Source: Hymenochaete sp. R1 (lineage: Eukaryota; Basidiomycota; Agaricomycetes; Hymenochaetales; Hymenochaetaceae). From it: a stretch of DNA of 64,000 nt. The notes below the pieces were generated by a model. That model made no database searches, was not told the origin of the DNA, and saw nothing but the letters and a program-made list of their open reading frames with translations. This document shows positions 36,853 through 47,398 of the stretch, one piece after another. Positions within the stretch are counted from its first letter, which is position 1. Each line of letters starts with the position of its first letter. Made by a program: the position numbers and the translations under genes. The stretch covers positions 1 to 64,000 of the forward strand of contig JAFREE010000124.1 in the NCBI GenBank assembly GCA_019400425.1, read 5' to 3'.

Positions 36853-37173
36853 ATGCGTGCTAAGAAGGTACGGGTGAAGGGTAGGATGAAGGAGGCATTT
36901 AAAACCGGGCTGATCGCCAGTCCTCCTAAACTACGTCTTGATTCAGATGTAATTTACCGTAAGTCAGAGAGAACTCTAAAGGTGAACCCCAAAGACTGTA
37001 AAAATCATTTTCAAGTCAGTCCTTCCGCACTCGATATTCGAGCAGAAAGAGCAGAAAGCCTGACTTTTAAGGTGTATGAAGTAGAGGCTAAGTCACTCGG
37101 AGCACGCTTAAAGAAAGGAGTGTCCAGGACGTACGATAAGCAAAGGAAGTGGGACCCAGAGACGGTGAAATAG
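36853..37173 (+). CDS. Small basic hypothetical protein
   Basis: A 106-codon ATG-initiated frame just left of the hAT-like element. It is Lys/Arg-rich (MRAKKVRVKGRMKEAFKTG) and hydrophilic without a signal peptide. I recognise no domain and no supporting introns. It could be a real small gene, a fragment of a mobile element or chance; its length is only modestly above background. Confidence 0.25.
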   Translation: MRAKKVRVKGRMKEAFKTGLIASPPKLRLDSDVIYRKSERTLKVNPKDCKNHFQVSPSALDIRAERAESLTFKVYEVEAKSLGARLKKGVSRTYDKQRKWDPETVK

Positions 37174-37308
37174 GCCATAACCCAGCTAGTTGCGTCATTG
37201 AGGGACATTGCACAAAGCGGCAAGAGGTTTTGCAGATACGGAGTAAATCATTGTAACAGTTACTCATTACTTGCTATAAGTCGTATCGTTGAGTCATCCA
37301 TTACCAAC

Positions 37309-37316
37309 TCTCCAAT
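37309..37316. repeat. Target site duplication, left copy
   Basis: TCTCCAAT immediately precedes the TAGGGCTGT terminus of the mobile element and is repeated exactly after its other end at 37883-37890. Eight base pairs is the hAT superfamily duplication length. Confidence 0.85.
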
Positions 37317-37882
37317 TAGGGCTGTCATTCGTAGCGTAGCTACGCGTAGTCACTACGCGTAGTGCCCGTAGTCACGTAGCACGTAGTGAGTTGTAGATGA
37401 TTTTGGAGCCCGTAATTACGGGTCACGTAGCACGTAGTAACGTGAGAAATATTTCCCGTATACGCGTACTACGCGTAGGACTACGGGTTGCAGAATTTGC
37501 AAGGCGAAGTCGAGAATGTCATGTGACCGTGGAGAGTTTTATCCAAAAACGGTTGGGTGGCTTCGGCTAAGCTCGACTTTTCCGAATTTTTACTAAATTT
37601 TAGTGAGGCCGCTCTTCTGGGACCACCCGCCGACACCCTTAGGACCACCCGCAAATGGACCGAGCGGGTGGACCCCGTGCGGAGGTCTCATATAGGGAGA
37701 TTTGGGGGTCCTGCCGACACTGACCCGTTCTACGCGTACTACGCGTATTACGCGTCCCGTAGCCCGTAGTAGCTCTTGAACACTACGGGCTGCCCGTAGC
37801 TACGCGTCCCGTAGCACGTAGTGCGCCGGTCGAACTACGTGATACTACGCGTAGCCCGTTAACGCTACGGGGTACAGCCCTA
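37317..37882. mobile_element. hAT-like non-autonomous DNA transposon (MITE)
   Basis: The 566-bp element begins TAGGGCTGTCATTCGTAGCG and ends with ACAGCCCTA, a perfect 9-bp inverted terminus. Similarity continues imperfectly inward, since both ends run into GTAGCG and CTACGCGTAG motifs. It is flanked by the exact 8-bp duplication TCTCCAAT. TAGGG..-type termini with 8-bp duplications are the signature of hAT elements. No transposase frame is present, so it must be moved in trans. Both subterminal zones are packed with TACGCGTA, CCCGTAG and CACGTAG units. The middle (about 37500-37720) is unique DNA with a GACCACCCGC repeat. The exact duplication suggests a fairly recent insertion. Confidence 0.85.
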
Positions 37883-37890
37883 TCTCCAAT
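37883..37890. repeat. Target site duplication, right copy
   Basis: TCTCCAAT, identical to the copy at 37309-37316. Confidence 0.85.
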
Positions 37891-40800
37891 ACAGTCTTCT
37901 CACTATTTGCTTTGTCTCCTTTACGGTGCGAGGTGCAAGCGGCTGTAAACATGACGAGAACCATGGCAAACGTCAGCATCACGTTCACTGGGAAATGCGT
38001 AAAGTGAGCGTTTGAAACTCCTGGTAATGTAGTGCGAGCGAGCTTCGGGACGGTGTACTGCCACTAGATGTAAATGTGCTAGCAAAAAAAAAATGAGGAT
38101 ATTGACGAAATCGGGCCTGAGTCGCGGTTTTTCTCTTTTCAGCAGCAAGCGTAATTGGCACAGCTTGGTTTTGGCTGGACTGAATACATGTATCGGAATT
38201 GCGCAAACAAATGCGTCGCAGCAATGAAGAACGAGGAAGCGAAAGTTCCTCGAGAACGCTCGTTGATCATTCATTGCACTGCACGTCTGCCAATGTAGGT
38301 TTTATCTCCGCGGCTACTTCGGCGTGACCAACAAAAACAAAGGACCTACGATATATACAAGTCCGAACACATTATGAATAGGTAGTGACTGAAACGTACC
38401 AATAGTAATGCATTCTTAGCACGGGACGTCAAGGGGCCCACTCGGAATCCGAGGAGTCTCGAGTCAGAAGGACGGGTATAAACTCAACTGGTAGATCCTA
38501 TATTGTATCAAGCCTATTCCTCTGGAGATTCAGTATACAAAAAAGTCGATGGAACAGGGAGGTCGGAACCCACGACGCACACGACGGGGTCACGAAACAA
38601 CGCTGCCGCGCGACCATGACATAGGCGATACTATTTTCTTTCTATGATCAAATCAGCGCACAATTAACGAGGAGTAAGCATTCGATATGCTTGGGATTTA
38701 GAAAAGATATAGTTTGGGAGACACATGTGTAGGGACTCGGACAGGCGCAGTTCCGAGGAAAATGAAGAACACGCCCGAACGCAGATGCTGAGACCGCAAT
38801 AACACTGAGTTATCTGTCTGCGCGGTCATCATAGAAGTCCGAGGGATATGAGTCTGCAATGAGCCCAGAGAGAATATCGGTGGAAGTAATTCATAAGCCG
38901 ACGTACGAGAGCGGACGCAAAGAAAACGCGCACGCGAAGAATCTTGTCTCACATCAAGAAATGCAAGATGCCGTCATTATCAATGCGTCGTTTCGTTTGG
39001 GGACTTGAGAATGTCGTCTCGTGGACGATGGAACGAGACGTAAGCTATCGCATTGACAATTCGTGCCCGCATAGAAGTAGAAACCATTTCATAATACTTT
39101 ATCGAGGGGCAAAGGTCGAGACATCGTTCTGTTATCGGTCGCTGATGTGAGGTTCCAAGTCTGGTATAATGATTCGAGAAGACGGCCGATCAGTATTAGC
39201 CTTTATCCAGCTTTGACATCGTGTCTGTCATTGCTAATAGTTCCGTGTCCATTTCATCACTTTGAGTTCATATAAAGCCACTCAATGACTTGTCTATTGT
39301 TGCTTCAGCGTACTTGGCGAAGGACATGGAAGCAAAGTCAGCTAGAGAGCCCATGAGCAAATAAGTATCGATTCTGACTGACCTCTCCTGGCCCTTGAAC
39401 TCTCAGAGTGTAACGTACAACATTGCATATGGTCTCAGTTGTGCAACTTGAGTAACAAATTCCTATTGCACTGATGATGAGAGGTGAGTGCAAAATCAAG
39501 TACATGATAGTTCGCGATAAGCTTACGTAAATATGTTGAACGCCTGAAGGAGAGCGTATATGGCAGACATTTACGGCGATTGTTCTCAGTCTTTTGAAAT
39601 GCCATGTGAAAGGGTAAACTCGGTCATCTTCCCTGGTGAATTGCGTCTTGTGCCCACGGTCCTGGCGCGAGTTGATTGACCTTTAGCATTCAAATGGTCG
39701 ATTCTACACTAGTCTGGAAAGGTGAGTAGGCCAGTATAGATAGATTAACGCCCCCATTTTGCGGAATATAGCGGATCCATTTCAGTCCTAGCATTGACCT
39801 TTGGCCTTCATTATTGGACTGCCTTTCTGACGGTTTCTATTATTCGTTGCCCCACCATTCCCTGGACTCGAACCGATATGAAAAAGGATATAGCGATATG
39901 CAAAGCGCGGATGACGAGGACACACCAGATCATTTCGATTCTGCATTCAGGTCAGACTGAAAGAGAAATGTCATTTAATCGTCGACTAAGCATATTATAA
40001 AGAATGAGGAAGAGAAAAAGAGACTCACAGAAGCATGATCACATTCACAAGATGGATACGGTTCCGAGGAGGAGAGAATAAACAAGACTCAGCTCTCTGC
40101 ATTGAAAACGCTCCCTGCGCGTGCGCCAAGTCCAAAATCCATCATAAAGTCTCAGAACAAAACCTAAGAAAAGGGTTTCTTACATCGCGTCCGATGTCCG
40201 AGGAAATAACATAAATAGGACGCGTCTGAGTGTCTCACATCTCTTTTATGCAGAAATGCCGCCGGTAAATGAACGCTATGAACATACTCTTTCTTTGGGG
40301 ATCTCTCGCCGTGCCATCGACAATTAAACGAGACGTGAATTGACAGGCTGACAAGTGTTTGAGTGCTTGCTTAGGGGACGTCTCAAGATCGAAAGGCTGA
40401 ATCTGAGGAGTGGAGGGCTGTGAGGGAACAGGAGAAAGAGAGAGACGTCGTCGTCAATATGTTTCGTCGTCGTCGTCGTCGGAGGTGGGTTTCCAAATTT
40501 GGCATGATGATCGGAGAATGCAGCCAATCACAGCTCGACTTTCTCCGGTCTGAGACATCGACCACAGGTCCATCGTCTTCGTCCCTTTCCCCTAATGTTG
40601 CCTAGTTCATGATCCACTCCGAGGTAAAGGCTCTCTACATACGTTCTCCGGTGCAAGACACGGAGTCTAGTGACCCTTTACCTTATTTAGCCACGTTCGG
40701 GGATTACAACCAATGATGGCGCTGCATTACACTGCGAGACAACTGAATCCATTAACGCCGATCTAAACACTGTCGCTCGTCCGCTCCTGTAGTCTATTCT

Positions 40801-40916
40801 CCTCTCCTTTTTTTGTTGGAATGTTCGAAGAAATGTAGAGGCAGATGGATGGGGTTTTGGGCTATAAGTATCAACAGCTTTCTTGCGTAAATGAACCCCC
40901 TTCTCGTCAGACGACA
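37891..40916. other. 3-kb gene-poor stretch
   Basis: No named gene. Two weak possibilities: a plus-strand pair of exons around 39692-39997 encoding a short hydrophobic peptide (VLALTFGLHYWTAFLTVSII), and minus-strand fragments near 39260-39500 with plausible splice sites and an end reading ADFASMSFAKYAEATIDKSL. Neither has a family match or a complete structure. Confidence 0.35.
40861..40870 (+). promoter_or_regulatory. TATA-like element of the HMG-box gene
   Basis: GCTATAAGTA lies about 80 bp before the ATG at 40947. Confidence 0.4.
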
Positions 40917-40945
40917 TTCACACTCACACTCACACTCACACTCAC
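40917..40945 (+). repeat. (CACTCA)n tract abutting the HMG start codon
   Basis: Four perfect CACTCA units plus a partial one occupy the 5' leader up to the ATG. The matching position of the second gene copy lies outside the window, so whether it is shared cannot be seen. Confidence 0.8.
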
Positions 40946-40946
40946 C

Positions 40947-42150
40947 ATGACATATCCTTGCACTGACATTCAAGGTTGGGATACTATCCCCTCCACCTTC
41001 GACTCATACATTCCCAAGACTGCTACGACTTCTTCTTTTCCTTCTTCCAGAAACGCTTCAGCAATAGGAAAGCCTACCTCCCGTCCTCGTACTTCTACCG
41101 AGCGCAAGTTCGCCCGAAAGCTCTCCGAGGACCCATCATACGTCCCTCGCCCACGCAACAGCTTCATCATCTTCCGAACCGCCTTCGTGGCTTTCCTCGC
41201 ATCGTCTACCTCACAGTCGAGCTTGACTCCGAGTGAGAGGAAAGCCAAACGCGCTGAGGAAGGCTCGCTCTCCAAACAAGCATCCGACATGTGGAAGCAA
41301 ATGAGCGACGCGAACAAGAAGCCCTGGGCAGAAGCAGCTGAAAGAGAGAAGGCTCTCCACACGAAGAAACATCCGCATTATCGTTACAAACCAAAGAAGA
41401 CTCACAGTTCGAAGAAGACCGACGACGACATTCTTTGCTTTGAGACGTCTGGCTCTGAGGTTTCCTCGTCGTTCTCGTCTTTGACATCCTCTCCGTCGCT
41501 GTGCTCGACCTCGATTGCATCACCAGCTGCATCGAACATGGGTCCATTCAGCTTTGGTTTCGATGATATGGTGAGTATTCGACATATATGATTGAGCACC
41601 GATACTGATGTTGCGCTTTGCTTACTAGACCTTCAATTCCTCCGCCAATGAAGACGCATCTGAATTCGAGACTACTCACCTACCGCCGCCTCCTCCGTCC
41701 ACACCTATTTCCAACCAACCACTTCCATCTCCCTGCGACATGGTTGCCGCATTGTGGGACGCGAGTGTCAGCACGGACGTCAACCATTCAGCATCCTCAC
41801 CTGCGGCGTCTCCCGTTTCCAGTCCCGATTTGTCCATGCCCGTCTCGCAGATCGATGCCGATGGCTGGCATGGCTACGCTGCACCCTACAACAGTCCAGC
41901 CATCCTGCTCACGCCATCGGATGAGATGTCAGACATGTTTTTCACACCCAGCGCATCCGCTCTCTCCGCCGAGCTTGACAAGGACTACTCCCAGTTCTTC
42001 ATGGGTTCAGAGTCGTATCCAACTGCACTCGATGCACCTCTCGACTTGAACGCGTGGCCGTTCGTAGGTGAGCTGGACGGTCAGTTTCAGACTGGCAATG
42101 GGATGGATATGGACATCGGATCGATGCTTGATTTCAGTCTTTCGATTTAA
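40947..42150 (+). CDS. HMG-box transcription factor, copy 1
   Basis: Two exons (40947-41570 and 41629-42150, 58-bp intron) encode 381 residues. Residues about 66-147 form an HMG box of the sequence-specific MATA/SOX type. It opens YVPRPRNSFIIFRTAFVAFL, continues SLSKQASDMWKQMSDANKKP and WAEAAEREKALHTKKHP, and ends in a basic RYKPKKTHSSKK tail. The RPRNSFIIF start and the W..M....K.PW..A spacing are diagnostic. The flanks are Ser/Pro/Asp-rich and probably carry activation functions (for example FFTPSASALSAELDKDYSQF). It would bind and bend DNA in the nucleus. Fungal relatives include mating and sexual-development regulators, but the specific role here is unknown. The gene is duplicated in inverted orientation at 63021-64000. 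Confidence 0.9.
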
Positions 42151-42410
42151 TTTCCTTCGATCCCACTCCAAAAAAAAGGAAAGATAAAACGATGCTGAAT
42201 ATGCATTCCCTTTTCCTATATTTCCTATATATATTGTATTGTATTAGTATCGAATGTATTGAGCTCTGGAAGCAAGAACATGGACGCACCAGCAATGGTT
42301 GAGTGAATAATTCGAGTGCGCGAGTGTCACGTCTTTACTTCTGTGACGTCCTTTTAGGTCACAGTATTTGTAACATCATCCACATCCGATTTTACTCGAG
42401 TCACTTTTCG
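41175..42410 (+). repeat. Inverted duplication, left arm (visible part)
   Basis: From the FRTAFV codons in exon 1 through the intron, exon 2 and about 260 bp past the stop codon, this arm matches the reverse complement of 62762-64000. Only scattered substitutions and very few indels are seen. Similarity stops abruptly after TCACTTTTCG at about 42410. The arm probably extends further left, but its partner runs off the window. Confidence 0.9.
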
Positions 42411-45228
42411 CTTCTCTTCTCCCATAACGTCGACCTAAAGCTTTTTTTTCTAATTTTCTATTATCTGTCGGTTGCCGTGTACCGATGGACTTGAATTGCG
42501 CCATTGTGTTTATTTTTATCTCTGTCGCCGTACGGAATCTTTTTCAGATGCAAATAACGATAATGATCTGCTAATGGGCCAGTATCCTTGCCTATAACTT
42601 TGTTCCGAGTTCTGTTCAGTGTTCAATACACGCTATTGTGATTTCTTTCCAAGCAAGCGTTTGTGAAAGAGTGCGTTTATTGGACGAAAGGAGTATTGGA
42701 TAGAAGGGCCTTGAGTTACTTGGTGCGTACTAACGTGTCCTCGTTTGGTATAACTAACCCGAGTCTTTTCAGATTGAAATGCGCCTGCTCGTTATCGAGT
42801 ACAATATAAACTCGGGCAAGGCATCGCGTCTTGTCTCACTCATTTTTACGCCAGCGTTCTTTCCTACTGGAAAACAGCTTCGATTGAGGATCCTGCGCCT
42901 CTTTGTCATTTAGCTCTCGGATATTGATGGAAATTGCCCGGTCTTACGAAGACCGGCTTATCTTGTCAGGAAAACGGTATGCTCTTTCAGGCTTACGGAC
43001 GTCCTTCTTGTTGCTAACTTCGCTCGTGCAGCTTATCTTTCTACACTCTATATGTCGTAAACCGCATCTCTCCTACCGCAAAACGTTTCGGACGTCCATC
43101 TCATTTGATATTCTCATGAGCCTCGGACAATTCCCCCACGCCAATGACCACGATGGTCTACTTTGCTCTGACAAGTACTTGAGCCTGCTGCCACGACAAA
43201 ATATCCTTGAATAACTCCTTAGCAATCGCATCCCTAATCCAAATCAGTCGACCATTTATCAAGTATTGGCTCCTCGAGCATCGAGCTTGATCTCAGGCTG
43301 GGCTCAGGATTTCGTAGAAAGCGCAGCGCTTCGATTGGCGATAGCCCACAAAGAGAGGGAGTCAAAGGTCCTACCTTCGGATGTCGTCAATCTCAGTGCC
43401 TAATTCTGGCGAAGGAATGATTGCTCAGAGAATGCAGCGTTAAGAAGCACTTTGGGCAGGAGATGGTGAGATTGCACGGCATGCTGAGGAAGTATTACAA
43501 AATTCAACCGATGCCGGATCCTTGCTTGAAGGCGGTGCGTTAAAGTACAAGGCCAAACGCTGAACCGCTCGGATTTTAGCTTATGATCTCGGGAAATAAC
43601 GCAGAGATACGATCAAAAAAGAAGTCAAGAATCCGGAGAAGCGGGATGACATCAATGAGAGCCACATCTTTGTTCTCAATACAGAGCTCCTCGGACTCCC
43701 AGACGCCGATACGGAGCAATTCGACTTCGTGAGGCATCTTCGCAGCTTCAAGGAAATCGTTGACAGAGTTAATCAAAGTCCCGACGACGACGCAAGAATT
43801 ACTTACACATGCCGGCAGGCAAAATCAAGCTTGTTGCTTCGTTTAAGATGGCGATTTGGCCTTTGAGAGATGGAATGGGAAATGCGGATGATGGCGAGGT
43901 AAAGGAGCAGGAGGATTGGAAGTGATACGTTGAAACTCTCATGCCTGTTCCTATCGTTGTTGGTGAGCGAGATTTACCGAGCGTTGACGATATGCGAAAA
44001 GAGCTGCAATGACTTTGGTCCATTGCGAATCGTTATGACAAAAACGCCTTGACAAGAGTCAGGATGGAACGGACTATTCTCTCAAATAGAAAGGGAGTAG
44101 CTCGTGTTGTATTCCGCAAGGAAAGGGTAGGAATGTAATTCGCGCGACTATCGCATCTATGTCTTCTCCAACAGGAGGAAAATCGAGGTCCTGGCAAAGG
44201 ATCTGATTGAGGAAGGTGCAGGTGGCTATGGATAATGGAAGAGCTACGTGTGAGCATGTGGTTCGGGCGCAGTGCCTCAAGGCTCTGAACTGAGATTCGC
44301 TTTGAACAAGTTGGCAGTGAAATTGTCTTCGTCTGCAGATGTTAAATTCAGAGAGAACACATTCGCATGTATATACTGCTTTTACATCTCAAAGGACATA
44401 CCCTCTGCAATTTCTGCTATGATCAATACCTGCGTCGAAACCAGAGAGCAAGCTAAAGCAGTAGTGTCGAACGAAATGTCTTGTAACCGAATTTGTGATT
44501 CTGTCGCGTCGTGTGCGACTACGGCGTGTCGTCTGCTCAGGCGGACGCAGGGTATCTCTTGACTTTTCACCGCGTCCACACCAATGTCATCGTTCATTTA
44601 CCACTCGCTCGACATTTGACTTGGACTCAATTATATGTAAACAAAGGGTTTAAAGGTGTGCAGCCGTTCTCAAGGAAGCCCGTGTTGTTCTCCAGCGTCG
44701 ACTCCAAGTCGCTATATGGCAACTTTGGTTATAAGATGTTCTGTTTCGGTGTCGCTTCTTTCTTCCCAGGTCTCTTTTCTCGACATCTACAACACAGTGA
44801 CAAACTCGCACGCTGTATCAGACGTGGAGTGAATGCATTGATGAACTTGATATACCAACTCGAACGATAAGCCCTTTGGCTCGACGAGGAACCCGGTATC
44901 CAAAAAATGCACCGTTTCGCTACTAGCGCCGAGCATAGTAATCGCTGCACAATCTCCAACAAACATTTTAACTGTGGTTCTCCAAAAGGGAAATAGCAGA
45001 GTCAGCGATACTGTATACGTACTTTTCCGAGTATGCCGGTGGAACCAGCCGTTGAAATGGTGAGTTGGAATCTCTATATAGCTGGCCGCTTTCTTCTCCA
45101 AACCTTGTATTCACCTTCTTGATTGCGCTTTGACTTTAGCTTCTTGACTGCCTCCAACCCCATTTGCACGCATCGTGTCGACGGTTCAGACCAAGGACGA
45201 CAATTTTGTAGCATTCGACACGATCATC
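42411..45228. other. Gene-poor stretch with decayed coding scraps
   Basis: No intact gene. Plus-strand fragments in shifting frames at about 43215-44140 look like remains of one or more genes. Examples are EALWAGDGEIARHAEEVLQN near 43450 and MPAGKIKLVASFKMAIWPLR near 43810, followed by PVPIVVGERDLPSVDDMRKE. They are separated by stops and cannot be joined into one frame. I could not identify the parent protein. The open frame at 42903-43214 has no protein character. Confidence 0.4.
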
Positions 45229-47398
45229 ATGGTGACGAGGACTGCGGGTGTCTTCACTAGCGTTGACCTCGCCGAGGCTCGTCAGCTTATAGACCTTATG
45301 TCGAATGCCGTAGCGGAAATGGAGCACCAAGAATCTCTGAGTACGAAAAAGAGCGAGGGTACATGGCAAAATACAGCGAGCAGACCGTTGCGTGTTCTTG
45401 CGAGTGCTGCGGACCAGCTCAGCGTCTCTGTGCGTCCGCCGAATATTGCTATCGCCCAGATAGCGGATGGGGTAAGTGAATTCCGTCTTCTGTTTCCCTG
45501 TTTAACCAGGAGACGAACATTTCAGTGCTGACTCCTTTACTTTCAGTTCTATCACACGGCGGCTCTGCGGGTTATCATTGACGGGAATGTCCCAGAAATC
45601 ATCAGAGCTCTCTCAACTCAAAATTCGGACGAAGGACTCGATTTCAAGTCCAGGGGCGTTGCAGTGGGTGATATATCGGCGCTTTGTGGAATTGAGGTTT
45701 CAAGGCTTGGTGTGTTTATTTCTTCTTCACAATGATAACTCCATTTGATCGTTAAAACAAGTTGGAAACGACAGCTCGCGTCCTTCGTTATTTGGCTACG
45801 CACCATGTATTCCGTGAAGAGCTGCCTTTAACGTCCTCCAACGACCCCGCGGACGATCGTTTCGCACATAGCCGTCTCAGCGCTGCACTCGATTCAGGCG
45901 CACCACTTGAAGATGTTCTTTCTCCTGGCGGACTTCGTAACTACGAGAGGCTGAGGAACGATAAAGATATACACGTGGAAGAGCAAATAGCGGAGAAAGA
46001 AACTTATGACGCTGCGACGAAGCGGTGGGAGAGGAAGTTTGGGCGTCAGGACAAAGGAGCAGCTCTTGGGGCGTACATTAGTTTCCAGTGCGTCCGGTTA
46101 TCCAGGTTCTCTTCCATTCAACTAAATGACTGAAATCGGTAATGCTCGTTGTTTCCAGCTGCAATGACATGGCGTATGACGCGACTGGGATCTGCGACGC
46201 GCTTCTTCCTTTGCCAACTCCCGCACATGCTCTGAAAAACGCTACAGGTGGATGTGCAGATGGGAGAGACGCCATTCGGAACAGACCTATGGATCATCCT
46301 CTCAGAGGTCCCATTCAATTTGCGAGAGCCGGTCAGATGTTTACTGGAAGTGCTGCAGCAGCTTCTCCTGCTCTCATCGCCAATCATCAAGGGAATGACG
46401 AGAGCAAGTTGTCTGAGAGAGATCCACAAAATTTGACGATTTTCCAGTGGCAATGCTTACCTGAAAACAAGCATGTGCTACATAGGTTTGGATGCGGAAT
46501 GAAGGCCAAAGGTGACTTCCCTCCCCCTGAATCTATTTTAAATGGTGAGAGCAGGTTTCCGGTTATCCGTCCAGTCTACTTTGTTCGCTGATTGTCTGTT
46601 ACAGGCTTCTATTGGGCTGGTCTTCCAAATGGCAGTACTATCCTTGACGTGGGAGGCGGGGTCGGAAGTGCATCTCTTCAAATAATACGCACACACAAAC
46701 ATCTGCGTCTCGTTGTGCAAGACTTAGAGGCAGTTGCCCGCAACGGACAACTGGTTCGTGTGCTCATTAGTATCAGAGGATGATTTTGCATGGCTAACCC
46801 ATTTGCAAATTTCATCGTTTGCAGTTTTGGGAGGAGCATTATCCAGAAGCTCTTAAAGAATCCCGCGTCTCTTTTCAGACACACAACTTCTTCGAACCTC
46901 AACCGGAATTCACTGACAACGGACGGAATGCACCGGCAGTTATCTTCATGCGAATGATCATGCACGATTGGAACGATGAGCGGTGTGGACTCATCTTGAG
47001 GAACGTTCGGTCTATTGCAGATAAAGATACGAAGCTTGTCATTATGGAACTTGCTTTGACAAGAGCGTGCAGGGAAGAAAATGATTCGGTTCGCAGAATG
47101 CACGGAACGAATGAGCTAGACGAGGCGCCCCAGCCGCTGCTTGGGAATTGGGGTACTGCTAATGGTTTGGCATATGCTGCCGACATTGCTGTACGTCTTC
47201 GCTTTATTGACCATGGTTCGAAAATTGCCATTTATCCGCTTCACTTTTTTTCAGATGCTTTGTACCATCAATGCGTCCGAGCGCACTTTGATCGCGTTTG
47301 ATAAGCTCCTTGCACTAAACGGCTGGCATTTGAAGACAGTCCACACTGCATCAGACAGTTGGTATCCTTTTAACCAGCTAGTTGCTGTCCCAGTATAA
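45229..47398 (+). CDS. O-methyltransferase (COMT-like, SAM-dependent)
   Basis: Exons 45229-45471, 45547-45711, 45762-46087, then a block from 46159 to 46544, then 46605-46753, 46825-47190 and 47255-47398, join in phase. The C-terminal catalytic half is clear: ILDVGGGVGSASL is the SAM-binding glycine motif, LRLVVQDLEAV follows, and IMHDWNDERCGLIL carries the catalytic His. The N-terminus has the dimerisation/winged-helix region (VSRLGLETTARVLRYLATHH). It would methylate a hydroxyl of an aromatic or secondary metabolite in the cytosol. In the 46159-46544 block one frame is open throughout. However, the family-like peptide TPFGTDLWIILSE (46270-46307) lies in another frame, so either an unrecognised splice or a frameshift exists there. 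The gene may be intact or slightly damaged. Confidence 0.75.

Noticed and set aside
37011..37223. Minus-strand open frame overlapping the small basic protein
   Set aside because: It is the antisense shadow of 36853-37173 and has no family signal.
38430..38600. Possible tRNA gene suggested by AACTCAACTGGTAGATC and GGTCGGAACCC
   Set aside because: No acceptor stem or consistent cloverleaf could be drawn, and the B-box match is poor.
39692..39997. Two-exon small hydrophobic protein (VLALTFGLHYWTAFLTVSII)
   Set aside because: One plausible intron and one hydrophobic segment are not enough. The downstream frame ends quickly without domain features, so it is mentioned only within the gene-poor stretch.
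46118..46453. Minus-strand frame inside the O-methyltransferase
   Set aside because: It is a shadow of a coding region in another frame; no start context or family match.
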